DNA from: Saccharum officinarum | Lineage: Eukaryota > Streptophyta > Magnoliopsida > Poales > Poaceae | NCBI GenBank assembly: GCA_020631735.1 | Contig: CM036162.1 | Location: forward strand, 94,970,401-95,034,400 | Length of the DNA: 64,000 nucleotides | Reading direction: 5' to 3' | Shown here: in pieces, positions 42,391-54,595 of the stretch | How the letters are laid out: each line of letters starts with the position of its first letter | How positions within the stretch are numbered: position 1 is the stretch's first letter | The notes under the pieces: model-generated | Seen by the model: only the letters and a program-made list of their open reading frames with translations | Database searches by the model: none | Told to the model about the DNA's origin: nothing | Translations under genes and position numbers: made by a program

Positions 42391-44062
42391 TAGGGCAAAT
42401 TGTGTTTTTGCCCTCGTTTTGGCCTCCAACCGTATGTTTACCCTTTCTTTTTGGAGTTTGCAGATTTGCCCTCATTTTATTAAATGTATTCTTCCGTTTG
42501 CCTCCACAAGTCACGGTGTTAGCCTGTTATCCGACAGACCATGCAATCCATCTATTCTCCTCTCCTGCCTTATCCGTAGTACCGACCCACTCGTCGCCTT
42601 AGGGGCGAGACGAGGGGTTGGCCGGCGTCGCAGGGCAGGGCGGCTGAGCTACGCGGGCGGGAGAGCAGGGCGGCCGGCGCGAGTGCCTGCGCAGGCGGGC
42701 GAGCAGAGCGATTGCTGCGAGTGCCCCTGCGTGGATCCGCGGCGCGGGCCTCCATGCACGGGTAGTCTGCGCGAGATCGGCGAGGCTGAGGGCGAGCTGC
42801 GCAAGCAATCAATAACCGGCCGATGAGGGTTGACGGCGAGCTGCGTAGGCGAGGGCTGACGGCGAGCTGCGTGCACGGGCGACCTGCACGAGATCCGGCG
42901 AGCGACACAACTGTCTTGTCCCACGATGGCGGAATTGCTTCCTCGAGAGATTGTGTAAGCTCTTCAGCCTTTGCAACTACCTGGTGGTGCAATTTCGCTT
43001 TCTTAAGAGATTAGGGTTTTTAGCATACTACAAATCATTACAATGTGATGTGTAGCCGTTCGTTGGAGGATGCTTCTATCGAGATTAGAACTGACGATGA
43101 GCTTTTACAATGGTTTGGAAATTACCAAGAGAACGAAAAAATGCACATTGATGCCCAAATTAATGAGTTTGGTGGTACACTGCAGTTCTCACCCACGAAA
43201 GGCAAGAAGCCCAATAGGAAACACACATGTTGATGAAGAGGCAGTTGGAGTTGATGAGGAGGGAAAATAATCTGACACTGAATCATGTACTGCATCTTCT
43301 GACTCTAGTTTTTCTGATCCTGAGTATGAACTTGATGATGAAATAGTTGAAGAGAATGATGAAGATGATATTCCTGTCTTCTCTTTTGATGTTGATGATC
43401 CATGTGTCGATATAGGTGTGGTATTTCCTGATGTGAATCAGTGCAAATCAGCATTAACCCAGCATGCAATCTTGAATGATTATGCTTTTTGTACTGTGAA
43501 GAAAGACAAGAAGCGATTTCTAGCCAAGTGCTTGAGAGCGAATAAGGGCTGCAAGTGGATTTTCTTTGCATCTACCAGCAAGAAATCCCCTGGATGCAAG
43601 GTACTAATATACAGTTTTTCTTCTATGAAAAAAATACAGTTTTTTTTTCTTTTCTAGGCATAAATGTCCAGTAGTTAAACACAGTTCATGTCTTTTTATG
43701 CATGTTAAGATGAATGGGCCAAGTCACAAGTGTGGTCCAGTCAACAACTGTGGTGACACAATGGGTAGCTAAAAAGGTGGTTGACTGGTTGACAGTTGAC
43801 CCAACAATGGGACCAATGGATTTACAAACTAAGTTGAGAAGAAGTACAAAATGGAAATTCCTTATGATAGGGTTTTAGGGGCAAAGAGAAGGCTCTTGAT
43901 ATAATATTAGGAAAGTGGGAACTTATAGAGCTGAACTATTGAAATCAGTTCCTTGAAGCATTGTTGAGATGGACAATAAAAAACATCAAGGGGATGTGTG
44001 TTTCATGAGATTCTTTGTGGCTCTTAAACCATGCATTGATGGGTTTCTCCAAGGATGCAGGC
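42391..44062 (+). mobile_element. Truncated MuDR-like element (MULE)
   Basis: Starts with GGGCAAATTGTGTTTTTGCCC, typical of grass MULE terminal repeats that resemble a TTTGCCCTC motif, followed by GC-rich 5' DNA and a transposase pseudogene. It is cut at 44063 by the TGTTGACA end of the next LTR; its 3' end is not in the window. Confidence 0.65.
43045..44062 (+). pseudogene. MuDR-like transposase pseudogene, N-terminal part
   Basis: First exon reads an acidic region (EENDEDDIPVFSFDVDDP) and then the MuDR DNA-binding domain: VVFPDVNQCKSALTQHAI, FCTVKKDKKRFLAKC, GCKWIFFAS. A GT donor follows SPGCK at about 43600. Further on, with stops and shifts, come PSHKCGPVNNCGDT and near the end LKPCIDGFLQGCR, the stretch that precedes the catalytic core of MULE transposases. 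Stops at about 43233 and 43268 and later frame breaks make it dead. Sense strand as the element; no core DDE region remains. Confidence 0.82.
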
Positions 44063-44369
44063 TGTTGACATTTCTTAGCGTCACTACCAAGAATAGAAAT
44101 TGAATTCTGTTGGCGTTTCTTAACACGCTCACCAAGAATGGGGGTTTAGGCCCACCCATGGTAACGGTGTCAGAAATGCCTGTTGACATTCCCTAGCATC
44201 GCTACTAGAATTGGTTTATCCTAGCAGCAATATTCAGGAATGTCAACCGATAGGTCATAACGTTTACAGAGGTTATCCGCAAGCGCACGGATCTATCATT
44301 GTAGCATTTCACCCGGAAGTATTATCAGGGTATTGTCATTTATATTTTTCCGTAAGAAGGCATGGTAGT

Positions 44370-45442
44370 TGTCGGGTATCAAAATACCCAGGGTACCCAA
44401 CAAGGGGTAAAATACGACACCCTGCATGTTTGTTAAATCCCCATCATAGGGGGCCCAAAAAGCACTGACAACATGTCAGCCATCCAAGGCACGAATGACG
44501 AACTCTATCTCACCCGAGCCTTGCGGAGAGGCCTCGGGCATGATAGGCGTCTCGGGCGACATCTCTCTGCCTCGCCCGAGCCCCCGCGGCGTCATCGAAA
44601 GCGCCCGATCCCCCGCGGCGCGTTTTTGCCTCGCCTGAGGGGCACATGGAACCATCAGGTAAGACGGGGAGCCATGGGGGCCCCCAACTACGGCACTCGC
44701 TCTCATCGATGGGATGGACGTGACCGTGCATAGTCAACAGGAGCACGGGAACCACGCCCTGACCCGATATGACCCCGGTCATTCTACCACGACAACATTC
44801 ATACCTCCATAGCAACGGGGGTGACGACAACTGTGCCACCTAACCTCCTCGCTACGAAAACCTAGGCGCACGCGCCGCCCACCTTCACGGCACAGAAGCG
44901 TACATGTCAAGGCATGGCCACGGCACATCGCACCAGTGGATGGAGAGGCCAAAAGATCAACGCCCAGTATGTCTCCACGCTACAGGGGAACTGCTCCCAC
45001 CGGATAAAGAGGAGGATGGCCACGCCCGATACCACCTTTTTGTTTTTCTCTTTCATTCTCCCCGTTTTTACCCCTTTACCACAAAATGTAACCCGAGCCC
45101 TCCCCTTAGAAGCTATAAAAGGGGAGGCAGGGGCCACATCTAAGGGCGATCAGGCGATCAAGCAACAACAGCTAGAGCCTACCTCAGTCGAAACCACACA
45201 TCTCCACCACCACTCACAAGAGACCTGAGATTTGCTCCCTCTCTCGAAAGCTTGTAACCCCTACTACGAGCACCCCGGTGCAAGGCAACATGAGCCACAG
45301 CGAAACCCACTGGACGTAGGGCCGTTCATGCCCGAACCAGTATACATCCTTATGTCCGCTTTGCACACCATCAAGGTCTAGACGCGCAAATACAAATTCA
45401 TTAGTCGCTCTGTTTAGACACTCGGTCCTCTAGACACCGACA
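44370..45442 (+). mobile_element. Solo LTR of the TGTCGG...CCGACA family, TSD GTAGT
   Basis: Begins TGTCGGGTATCAAAATACC, ends AGACACCGACA, and is flanked by GTAGT at 44365-44369 and 45443-45447. The host LTR reads straight across when compared with its uninterrupted partner near 56005. Related to the LTRs at 38969 and 62794. Confidence 0.92.
45113..45121 (+). promoter_or_regulatory. TATA box of the 44370-45442 LTR
   Basis: CTATAAAAG followed by GGGAGGCAGGGGCC; the same arrangement is found in reverse in the related LTR at 63110. Confidence 0.7.
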
Positions 45443-46358
45443 GTAGTAAGAGTTCTAGTATGGATATGAGCAAGATAGACATCAGTGCATAACTAACCAA
45501 ATGAGCATACAGGGGTAAACAGTCGTAGTGTAGATAGTGGACACACACATACACATCTGACACTCCACTCTGGGGGAGAGGAAGAATGAATAAAGAATAA
45601 AAGAATGTCCTACGAGGAGTAGCTATATCTTAATATAGTTATATGCTATGAGCAAAGTAATCATACATGTACATGAGTTAGAGTTATGCCTATGTGAGAT
45701 GGATCAGGAGGCCACCGAGTACTGGTCTGCCAGCAACCTCATGTGACAATTTACGTACTCCTACACCATGGCCAAACGTGGGGGATTGTGAAGGATGGAT
45801 AGGGATGTCACCACCTGCCGCCTACCCCTCAACCATGGGACATGAAATGCATTCACCCGCCCCTACATATCCGGGCACCTTGCTCGCATACATAGGAACC
45901 ACCCAAATCCCCTCAGATTCCTGACCCTACGGATCAACAAGTAAAAGACTTAGGCGTACCCGAAAGCATGATGAACCACCACCTCAACATAAGTCTAAAT
46001 CTATTCATGAACATGGTATGAACGATAAAGCATTGAGCCAAGTATGATATGAACATGACATAGGGACTATATTCTAGTTCATATATCATGAATATATCAA
46101 CATGACTATACTCTAGTTCATAGCACAAACTATATTCATAAGATGAAGACATGGCTATTTGGAGAAAAGGTAACTCCTTTATTCTCACCAATTCTTCTCT
46201 AAGGAGCTAAGCCCTCCAAGGTAGCTTCTCTACTCCTCTACTACTTCTACTAAACTAATTCTAACCTAGAGAATGGAGAGGTGGAGTGGAGAGAGGGAGC
46301 TCAAGTGAGAGTGTGAAGTGTGTAGTGAGGTGTGTGTGGTGAGCCTCCCTCTCCCTCT

Positions 46359-46367
46359 CATATATAG
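46359..46367 (-). promoter_or_regulatory. TATA box of the element A 3' LTR
   Basis: Minus strand CTATATATG, identical to the box at 56919 in the partner LTR. A Sirevirus solo LTR starts about a dozen bases upstream of it. Confidence 0.6.
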
Positions 46368-46916
46368 GGGCTGCCTAGTGAAAGTCCTATGTTTGGTGTT
46401 GGCAATTAGTGACAATGCCTAAGTACTAACCACATATGCATAAGAATGTGTGTAGCTATGATGTGGTTGGTGCAATGACATGGTGAAGCAAGGATCAAGC
46501 AATGGTGATGTGATCAAGTGCTTGCCATGGTGGAGTTGGAACAAGGTGCAACAAGTGATGATCAAGGCAAAGGTATCATGTAGGGATTTTCATTTTGCAT
46601 CCAAGACACCATAGAGGGTGTGGATGGCTTAGGATCGATAGCCGTACTATAAAGAGGGGAATTTCTGGGGCTATTGATCACCTAAGTGCTACTAGATGAA
46701 GATTCATTTGTATTTGCATTTAGATCTAGTGGAGAGCTAATTTAACGCCTCAAAAATGATTGTGAAAATGCTAACACACATGCACATGGTGATGTACACT
46801 TGGTGATGTTAGCACATTTGCGAAGGCGGTGGAGTTTGAGTGGTAGAGAGGGATTTGGGGAAATCAAACGCCTTTTTTCCACTGCGCCAGACGCGAAGAA
46901 ACAGAGGTCACAGAGG

Positions 46917-47400
46917 TGACCGGACGCTGAACCAGACGCGGTCTCAGCGTAACCGGACGCATCCGGTCAGTGTCAGCGAGCAGCGCGAGGGGCAGCCTGG
47001 GTTTCTAACCGGAGCGTCCGACACCTCACGGGACCGGTGCGTCCGGTCAACATGGCATGGAGCAGCATCAGTGAAGAGCTAACCGGACGCGGTGGTGAGT
47101 CCGGTCACGATCGACCGGACGCGTCCGGTCGTTGTGGGTGCTTATTGGGCTCAAACCGGACGTTGGGTGTAACGCGTCCGGTCAGTTTTGCAGCGCGTCC
47201 GGTCGGTGCTTCGTGAGCCCAGGCGTTGTGCGATCGGTGCGTTCGGTCAATTCAAGCTGTGCGTCCGGTCACTCTAGTGTGTGAACGAGTACTTTTAAGT
47301 GACCGTTACGATCGAACGAACGAAATTCAAAGTGAGACATGTGGCGTTCATCGGGGAGGTCGCGGTGGAGCGACCGGACGCTGTGCGCGTCCGGTCACCC
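46917..47400 (+). repeat. CGTCCGGTCA palindrome array in the Sirevirus solo LTR
   Basis: Around 15 half-sites, among them AACCGGACGCATCCGGTCA and GACCGGACGCGTCCGGTCG, ending about 50 bp before the TATA box, as in the other Sirevirus LTRs here. Confidence 0.85.
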
Positions 47401-47450
47401 CGAGTGTGGCTATTTCATGAGCCAACGGCTCTATTCTTTCGGGGGGGCTC

Positions 47451-47459
47451 CTATATATA
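47451..47459 (+). promoter_or_regulatory. TATA box of the Sirevirus solo LTR
   Basis: CTATATATA followed by CTTGTTGGCCGGCTC, the context also found at the 8317 box. Confidence 0.72.
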
Positions 47460-48859
47460 CTTGTTGGCCGGCTCCTAGAAGACTCTGTTGGACATTTTGA
47501 CTCTCTAACATTCTTTTGAGCTGAGCACATCCTCTCCCACTCATCTCCCTTGCTTGTTTGCCTAATCAAAGCGAGATTGAGTGATCTTAAGTGCATTTGC
47601 TTGTGAGTTTGCATCTAGTTGGCACTTGGGTGTTCATTTGCTGCGGGCTTCTTGTTTCTCTTGGTGGTTGTCGCCACCTAGACGGCTTGGAGCAGCGGTG
47701 GAGGTCCGGTATGTGTTGGTGATTGTTCGTGGCCGGCTCCGATGAGCTTGTTATGAGGGGTTGTTGTGGTTCCCCGGCAGAGGACCGAATTCCAACTCTA
47801 GTGGATTGCTCATGTCGGAACTTCTCACCATTTGGTAGGTTCTTGTGGCGCCTTTTGAGAGGCTCGGTGTGTGATACCGATTAGCCACCGAACCACGTGG
47901 TGTAGGGGGACATAACAGGGACTAGCGTGCCTGCAAGCATGTGAACCTCGGGATAAATCATCGTGTCTTCACTTCATTGATTGTGGTTGATTTGTCTCAG
48001 TGGATTGGTTATCTTGGATATTATCTTTTGGATATTGATTGGTTGGCTCATTTCATCGTCCCTCGGTGAAATCTCTCGTATCTCTAACTTGCATTACATT
48101 TCAAGTAATTGGTTGTTTGCTCTTGCTAGCTTGTTGTTGTAGCTTGTGTAGTTTTAGTTTTGTGTAACTTGCTAGCTTGTTTAGTTGTTGCTGTTGCGGT
48201 TTGACTTGTGCGGTTGAGTGAAATATATTAGAATTGTCATTTGGATAGGTGGCTTGCAACACCCCATAGGCTAGGCAAAACTCGCATCTCGCCATTTGTT
48301 GTTACTAATCAACTTGTCCAGCACTTTTTGTAGAAAAGTTTTATTAGGCTATTAACCCCCCTCTAGCCATCAAGACCTTTCACCTAGTCGGTTTAGGGGG
48401 GAATATTCCTGGATCCACCCCTGCACCACCAGTCCCTATTTATGACCAAACCGCCACAGCGAGGAGGGCCCAAGTGGCAGAGGAGAGGGTTGCGCCCCTG
48501 GCGTGCCCGCGCCCCTAGCGCACCCGCACCTGGGCTGGCCCAGCCCGTCCTCTCCTTCGCGTTATGGGCTTCCTCCTGGGTCTGGGCTTCGGTGGTGATG
48601 TGGGTTGGCCCATGTTTTATTCTCTGGTTGGGCTTCTTTCCCTTCTTTGCTAATTACGCCTTCCTGAAGGTGTCTTTCTTGTCCTGTTTTACTTGTTTCC
48701 GGTGTATGTTTCTGCATCATGTCAAATCTACCGGTACAAGTGGAAACATGTCAGTAGCAAAGGTATATATGTATAGAAGTGTATGTTTTTCTCCTTTTTG
48801 GACTTATGTTGGGGATGTAAATGTGTCGATAACGACCGCCAACAAAATCCCCCAAGCTT

Positions 48860-50635
48860 ACCCTTTGCTCGTCCTCGAGCAAAAGCTAAGACGTTGGTTG
48901 TTGATCAGGAGTTGCTACTATATCGATTACATTTTAAGGATGACATGTTTATAACAAAGTTTTCTTCCGCAATATGAATGAATTTTTGTCCACCCGTTAT
49001 TATCTTGTTACCTATGGGACTTTTTAGCCTTCTCCTAGTCTTAGGTGGTTGCAAGACAGAATAGTTTTAATAGGCCTGCTTATCTTTCGTTCTTTGGTTG
49101 ACCATCTATCCGGAGGTTTTGAAAGTTTTTGCAAAACAAATTGTAGTTCCTCAAATGATACACTTGATCGCTCAATTGTGTATGTATTCCTCACCAAAGG
49201 CTTTTGACTTTGCCTTTCTTTTATCCTACCATCTAAAGGGCTTATGTGGAGCTCGGGTAGGTATAAAAGTGGCATACTTGTATCATGTCATGTTGGTAAG
49301 TCAAAAACCGGACCATAAGAGAGACTAGTCATACACTTTGATCAAGATTATGCAAGTGTGTGAAATATTTTAGGGTTTTTGTGTACTCCAATGTCATGCC
49401 TTGCTTTCTTTTGCTATTTTTGAAAGTGTGGGCTATCTTTTCTTTCTTTCTTTTGGCCCATGCTTCTTTGGCATGGCATCTTTTATTTCTCTCTCTTTTT
49501 TTTGGCTCATGCTTCTTTAGCATGGTATCTTTTATTTCTCTCATATTTTTGCATAGCCCAAACTTTCTTTTTGGTGGAATTTTGAGAGAGAGGTTCACAA
49601 CATGAATAATGGAGTTGTCATTTAGTGGATGGTATGGCATGTTTTTGCGTAACTCTTAGTGTAAGAGTCAACATTTTTATTTGTGGGTGTTCGTGAATCT
49701 TGATTATGGGTGCATAAAAAGAATCTCAATATTGGTCACAACAATTTAACTAAGCTCACCATGTATATGAGCAGCATATGATTAAGGGTTTGTATATGAA
49801 TGTGTCATATGGCTTTTGGTAGAAATTTTGAATCATTGAGGAACTTTTGATTTTAGCATTTTGAAAATAAAAACTCCGAATGTCAAGTCTTTCTTTGAAC
49901 AAAGCCATAGCATGGTCTATTGCACTATATCATGTCAAGCAACTATTTAGACTAGATTAAGCTTTTACAACCCACAAGTTTCAAGTTTTTAGGATAGGAC
50001 ATTTTTGTCCAATAAACTCAAATCTTGGAGAAAACTTAAGCTATAAGCTAGGCATAGTTGAAACATAAGACATAGCAACTATTTATCATCTTAACAAGGA
50101 TAGAACTAACATTTCTACAACATATATATATGGAGTGGAATAAATATTTTTGGTCTTTTTATCTTTTTGCATTTTTTATATGCATGGTGAATAAATATGC
50201 AAAGAAAGAAAACAAATACAAGAAAATAAATATGCAATGCATGATACCTGTGCAGGGCCCTCCCCCAAGCTAGCTCAAGTCCTACAGTCATGGGTTGTAC
50301 CCATGGTACCGCCAATAGGCCATCTGATGGTCGTGCTGCTGCTTTAGCAAGGCATTGATTTGTGCCATTTCTTGTTGTTGGTGTTGTTGCCATTGCGCTG
50401 CTGTCGCCAATCCACCGTCGTCTGCACGTGAGTGTTCAATGTGTGTTGCATTTCACCTTTCCAATCCTCCGAGGTGTGTGTTGATGGAGTCTAGCCCTGC
50501 GACAGAATGTCGAGCCGAGACTGGTGGTGGTGAGCCTTCAGAGTCAGAGGAGTTGCGCCATCGTGTTCCAGTTGCCCATGCAGCATTGTTGGCCTCCTGC
50601 CAACCCGGTATCCATGCTGGTTGCGGGGGTTGGTC
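48860..50635 (-). other. Non-coding 3' region of element A
   Basis: AT-rich, without long frames. Shares blocks such as GGCTTATGTGGAGCTC with the 3' region of element B (near 59370). A second GCTTGGGGGAGGG purine tract near 50265 marks its inner border; element B has the equivalent near 60506. Confidence 0.6.
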
Positions 50636-51806
50636 CTAGCCGGGATTGTACCCCGCATTCGCCGCCTGCTGTGGCTGCTGGGAACTGGATGCGGCTTCCT
50701 TCCTAGTTCTGCTTCTTGTGACCCTGCTAGAAACACTTTTTCTGCGAGCCTCCTCTGTGGTCTCAAGATCAAAGGTTAACTTCTGGCACTTGTACAAACG
50801 TAGATCCAGGTTAGGTAATAGAATCATGTTTGTACAGCCAGAGAAAGTATACAAAGCTCCCCAATTGCATTGGTTTTCAAATTATGCCCTTGTATCAAGT
50901 AATGTTCATTGATGATGATGCGTGGGATCTCAATGTAATTGACATCTCCCTCATCCAACACACCAACACTGGCGACAATACATGTTACAAGAGAGGTACA
51001 AGTGATAGTAGTAGAATTCTTGATAATATCTAACTAATGATGAAACATTGCTCTGATGGGAGCAACTTTAATCTTTTTGACCACGGCATAAAGCATTTTT
51101 AATTCCAGGGCTCTAATCCATCTTATGTCATGACTAGGGAAAAGAGTCATAGCAATCCACCGATGCATGAACCTCAAAGTAGGATGTTGAATTTGGGTAT
51201 TATTTGGTTTGAAGGTACCGGCAACTATTTCACCCAAAATTTCACCCCAAAATTTATTGTGGTTAAAATCATAGAGGGCATGATTGGTTTTAATAGAGCA
51301 TCTTCTATGGAACCCTAGATGCAAGCTAAGATTCTTCCATGAAACATTATATTCTTTTAGAAATCAACGGAAAGAGATCCCATCTTGATCTTCCACTGGT
51401 GTGCATAGAAACTAAATTGTTAAATGGTGGGAAACCATTTCATCCATAGGATTAATGTTTCCCACCCAACAGCTCTCCAAATAGTGGCAAATTCGGTGTC
51501 CATACCTATCTTTTAGAGAAGGTCGGGGTCATACGTCGGCGTGTGGACGAACACACGGTGCTTGACGAGGTTGTACGCTTGTATCTCCCGATCTCCCTCT
51601 AAGTCGCGGTAGGGTGCATCTGCATCATCCACCCTATGCTCCACTTGCGGGGTTCCCGTCGGTGGACCTTCCTCTTCTTCATCCTCTTCTTCTTCCTATT
51701 CTTGCATCAGGGTTTCTTCAGGCTCATCGGGCTGGGCATAGCAGGAGCTAGAGCTTCCACGGGAGTTCTTAGAGCTCCCTCCTATAGCTTTCTTTACTCC
51801 CGCCAT
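50636..51806 (-). pseudogene. Extra ORF of element A, putative plant transposon protein domain, decayed
   Basis: From an ATG at 51806 the minus strand reads MAGVKKAIGGSSKNSRGS, an acidic run interrupted by one TAG, then AYNLVKHRVFVHTPTYD. Further frames give LHLGFHRRCSIKTNHALYDF, FWGEILGEIVAGTFKPN, HPTLRFMHRWIAMTLFPS and ELKMLYAVVKKIKVAPI, which resemble the 'putative plant transposon protein' domain found in grass LTR elements (PF20167, from memory). The tail is Gln/Ala-rich (QQPQQAANAGYNPG). Two or more frame breaks. It is in the same sense as gag and lies between gag and the 3' LTR. Function unknown. Confidence 0.65.
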
Positions 51807-52048
51807 CACCTTCCCGAACCTCCTCCTCATCTCGGCAAAGCAAGGCGAACTAGGCTATTTCTTGGGTGTGAAAGGTGTGAGTGGATATATGGAAAATTTT
51901 CACCCGAGAGCTTGGTTGAGCTTAGAAATTTGCAGAGGTTTGGTGGCTCTCAAATTTGTTGGAGATGTGGGTGCTGGAAATGGGAGAGAGTGAGGGAGTG
52001 AGTGTGAGTGAAGAATGGAGTGGTGCAGCTCACCCTCGGCCCTCTGGG

Positions 52049-52058
52049 CTTTTTATAG
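52049..52058 (-). promoter_or_regulatory. TATA box upstream of the extra ORF
   Basis: Minus strand CTATAAAAAG, preceded by GCATGG and followed by a CT-rich leader (CACTCACACTCACTCCC), 243 bp before the ATG at 51806. This is a good plant core-promoter match inside an LTR retrotransposon. Confidence 0.6.
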
Positions 52059-52645
52059 CCATGCACAACAGCTGAAGGGGGAGAGGCAACGGCTAGGAGT
52101 CGTTGGGCTCTGGCCGACCAGCAGCGGCAGCAGCCAGGGCACGGCCGCGCCCTTGGTGCACATGCGCCCCCACGGGCCCAGCTCTACCCCCTTCAGCCGT
52201 TGGCTTCCAATGGTCACCTCCTGCTCGTGACCGTTGGGGGCTGCTGCTGGTTCAAAATTTTCCTCTCATTTTTTATTTTTCGATAAAATTTGAAGCCATT
52301 TTGGATTTTTAGAAAATATTTTTTAAAAAAAGAAAAACGATAACAGAAATTCTTATTATTTTAAAAACTAAATTTTAAAATTTTTGGATTTTAAAAATAT
52401 TTTTATTTTATTTTATTTTCAAATTTTTTGATTTTCTTGAACAAAGAATTATAATTTAAACTATGATATATTTTTTAGTAATAAAATATTATTTCATTTT
52501 GTTTTACTTCTAAAATTTGTTTTATTTTTAGGTAATAACATATTTTGAAATATTATTATTACTACCATTTTCTATAAAAAATATTTTATTACTATATATA
52601 TTTTGCAGATAAATACCAATTACCCTATTGGACAGGGCCTGACAT
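52059..52645 (-). other. Upstream part of the extra-ORF promoter and AT-rich spacer
   Basis: GC-rich to about 52250, then about 370 bp of A/T-homopolymer-rich DNA up to the end of gag. No frame. Confidence 0.5.
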
Positions 52646-54060
52646 TTATTGTCCGTCGGCAAGGCTTCTTCCTCCTTTGTTCATCTGCAGATGCATGAAC
52701 AAGCTCGGGGGAATTCTTGGGTTGCCCGGGATTTTCCCTGTGTTATTGATAGAAATAACGGCAGTTACTTGAGCTAATTGTGTTTCTATTATTTTGTTAA
52801 AGCTCAATTGATTCTTAATAGAGGAAGCTAAACTTTCTATTTTCAAATTGATATTTTCTAATATTTTATCATTATCTAGCATCTTTTTGGTAAGGTTTTC
52901 ATTTATTTTAGCTTGACCTAGCACCAAATCCTTAAGTGAAGGTTGATTCAAATTAAAATTTAAATTGTAATTCGAATTACCTTGGAATAGTGAACAAGGT
53001 TGGTTACTCCAGCCATTATTGTTGCCTCCTCCTTGTTGACGATACCTGTTGTTGATATATTGTGCCTCTTCGTGCATCTCAGGGCAGTCATTCCCTGAGT
53101 GGCCAACATTACCACAAACTTCGTACATCATTTGTGAGTCCATGGGCTTGAAGGTGCCAGTGTGTTGACATCGGTGGCACGCTCATCAAACTTCTTAAGG
53201 AGCAGATCTATTTTTGTGGCAAGTATATCCGTCTCCTTCACGGTATGCATGCCATTTTTCTGTTTTAGCTAGGGTTCTGTCCTCCTCCAGCCTTGATTTG
53301 TCACTATCTTCTCGATCAGGGCCGTAGCCCCATCGATGGTGAGCGATAGAAATGCGCCACCAGCAGCGGCGTCTAGGTGCCCCTTCGACATGGGTGTTAA
53401 GCCATTGTAGAAGTTCTGGAGCACTAGCCAGTTCTCCATCCCGTGTTAAGGGCATGTTTGGATGTATTCTTGCAGCCTCTCCCATGTCTCCGGGATGGGT
53501 TCCGTTGAAGTCTGCTGGAAGTTGGTGATTCTTCCCCGCAAGGCATTAGTTTTGCCCATACGGAAGAATTTCACGAGGAATGCCGCGGAGCATTTGCTCC
53601 ATGTGTTCACAACTTCCTTGTCCTCGTAGAACCATTATTTCGCCTTCCCCACAAGGGAGAAGGGAAACAAACAGAGCCTGATAGACTCGGGTGCGACGTC
53701 TTTGATGACAATTATGTCACACAGTTCAAGAAAGTGTGCCAAGTGAGCGTTGGCATCCTAACTGGGTAGTCCACAGAATGGCCTGGCCTACACCATGGTG
53801 ATCAGCCCAATCCTAAGTTCAAAATTCTTGTCATCAATGTTGACAGCGGGCCCGGTAGGCACGTTGGTAACAGCCGAGACGGAGAACTCATGGAGTGATT
53901 TCTAGGCCATTGCGTTGATAGCAGCTGGTACAGGAATGAGCGGTTCGGTTGTCGGTGGAGTGGCAGAAGAAGTAGAGGCATAAGACCCCTTCTTCCTTAG
54001 GAGTGCCTTCGGATCTGGAACAAAGTTATCCAGCAAGTCAAAACCACTCATGCATTATCC
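52646..54060 (-). pseudogene. gag: Athila-like Gag pseudogene of element A
   Basis: Starts near MSGFDLLDNFVPDPKALL at about 54050. Across several frames it reads NAHLAHFLELCDIIVIKDV, SIRLCLFPFSLVGKAK, WSKCSAAFLVKFF, EPIPETWERLQEYI and WLVLQNFYNGLTPMS, the retrotransposon Gag core. It then gives the knuckle region EVCGNVGHSGNDCPE, whose first Cys is replaced by Tyr, and SLKDLVLGQAKINENL...SIKNQLSFNKIIETQLAQ. Stops and shifts throughout. After gag no protease or polymerase follows. Confidence 0.8.
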
Positions 54061-54089
54061 TGTTTTCACCCACAATAGGAGAAAACATA

Positions 54090-54595
54090 GAAGATTAGCC
54101 TGTATGAGCAAATGGCTACCATACATGCATGCTACCATAAGTGTATTGGCAGGAAAAGTGGTACGATGATGGGATCACCATATCCCTGCTGGACCTTGCA
54201 ACTGATGGAAGCATATTCAGTTTTTAGCTCTTCTGTCAGTCTTAGCACACAGAACTTCTATTCCATGGTATTTATACATTCATCAGCTTCAAATGGCTCT
54301 ACCATTTCCTTGAATATTGGTGGCCTCGTGTCCATGAATTCCTTAAAATTGCTATATTGGTTCACTTCGTGTTTGTCCTGGTGCAACCCACGACGGGTAT
54401 TGGCAGCGATGTTGTGTAAGGCGGCCTCCATGTTCTGCTGCATATTCTCCATGTTGTGTTGACTTCCTTGAAATTCATGAAGAACTATTCCATAGTATAT
54501 GCAGGAGGAGGAGGTGGTGGATCACGGTCCTCATTTCCAATACCACTACCACCTGCCCCTGCGGCACCAACAACAGTACGACGTGTATCCACCAT
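54090..54595 (-). pseudogene. N-terminal Gag fragment of RIRE3/Tekay-like type
   Basis: ATG at 54595 opens MVDTRRTVVGAAGAGG, then a run of Pro; in shifted frames follow FKEFMDTRPPIFKEMVEPFE, CVLRLTEELKTEYAS and GPAGIWWSHHRTTFPANT, as in chromovirus Gag N-termini. It breaks off near 54090, where a different Gag begins. Confidence 0.65.

Larger units (their letters stand above)
46379..48382 (+). mobile_element. Sirevirus solo LTR (2004 bp), TSD CCTAG
   Basis: TGAAAGTCCTATG start and AGACCTTTCA end, flanked by CCTAG at 46374-46378 and 48383-48387. Same layout as the LTR at 7238: palindrome array, TATA box, AAACTCGCATCTCGC block, C-run and CTCTAGCCATCAAGACC end, but a distinct subfamily. Confidence 0.95.
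44063..48844 (-). repeat. 3' LTR of Gypsy-type element A, with two solo LTRs inside
   Basis: Termini read TGTTGGCGG...ATGTCAACA on the minus strand. Own length without insertions is about 1.69 kb. Repeated TTGACATTTCTTAGCGTC-type units lie near the end (44063-44220). By eye it is about 94% identical to the copy at 55893-57382 in the stretch 45443-45720. A polypurine tract adjoins its minus-strand start at 48845. Confidence 0.85.

Noticed and set aside
42419..42992. Frames of 135-140 residues on both strands
   Set aside because: GC-rich 5' part of a MULE; the real coding trace starts near 43045.
48442..48954. Frame of 170 residues on the plus strand
   Set aside because: Lies across the start of the element A LTR and its polypurine tract; the partner LTR lacks the frame and no domain is visible.
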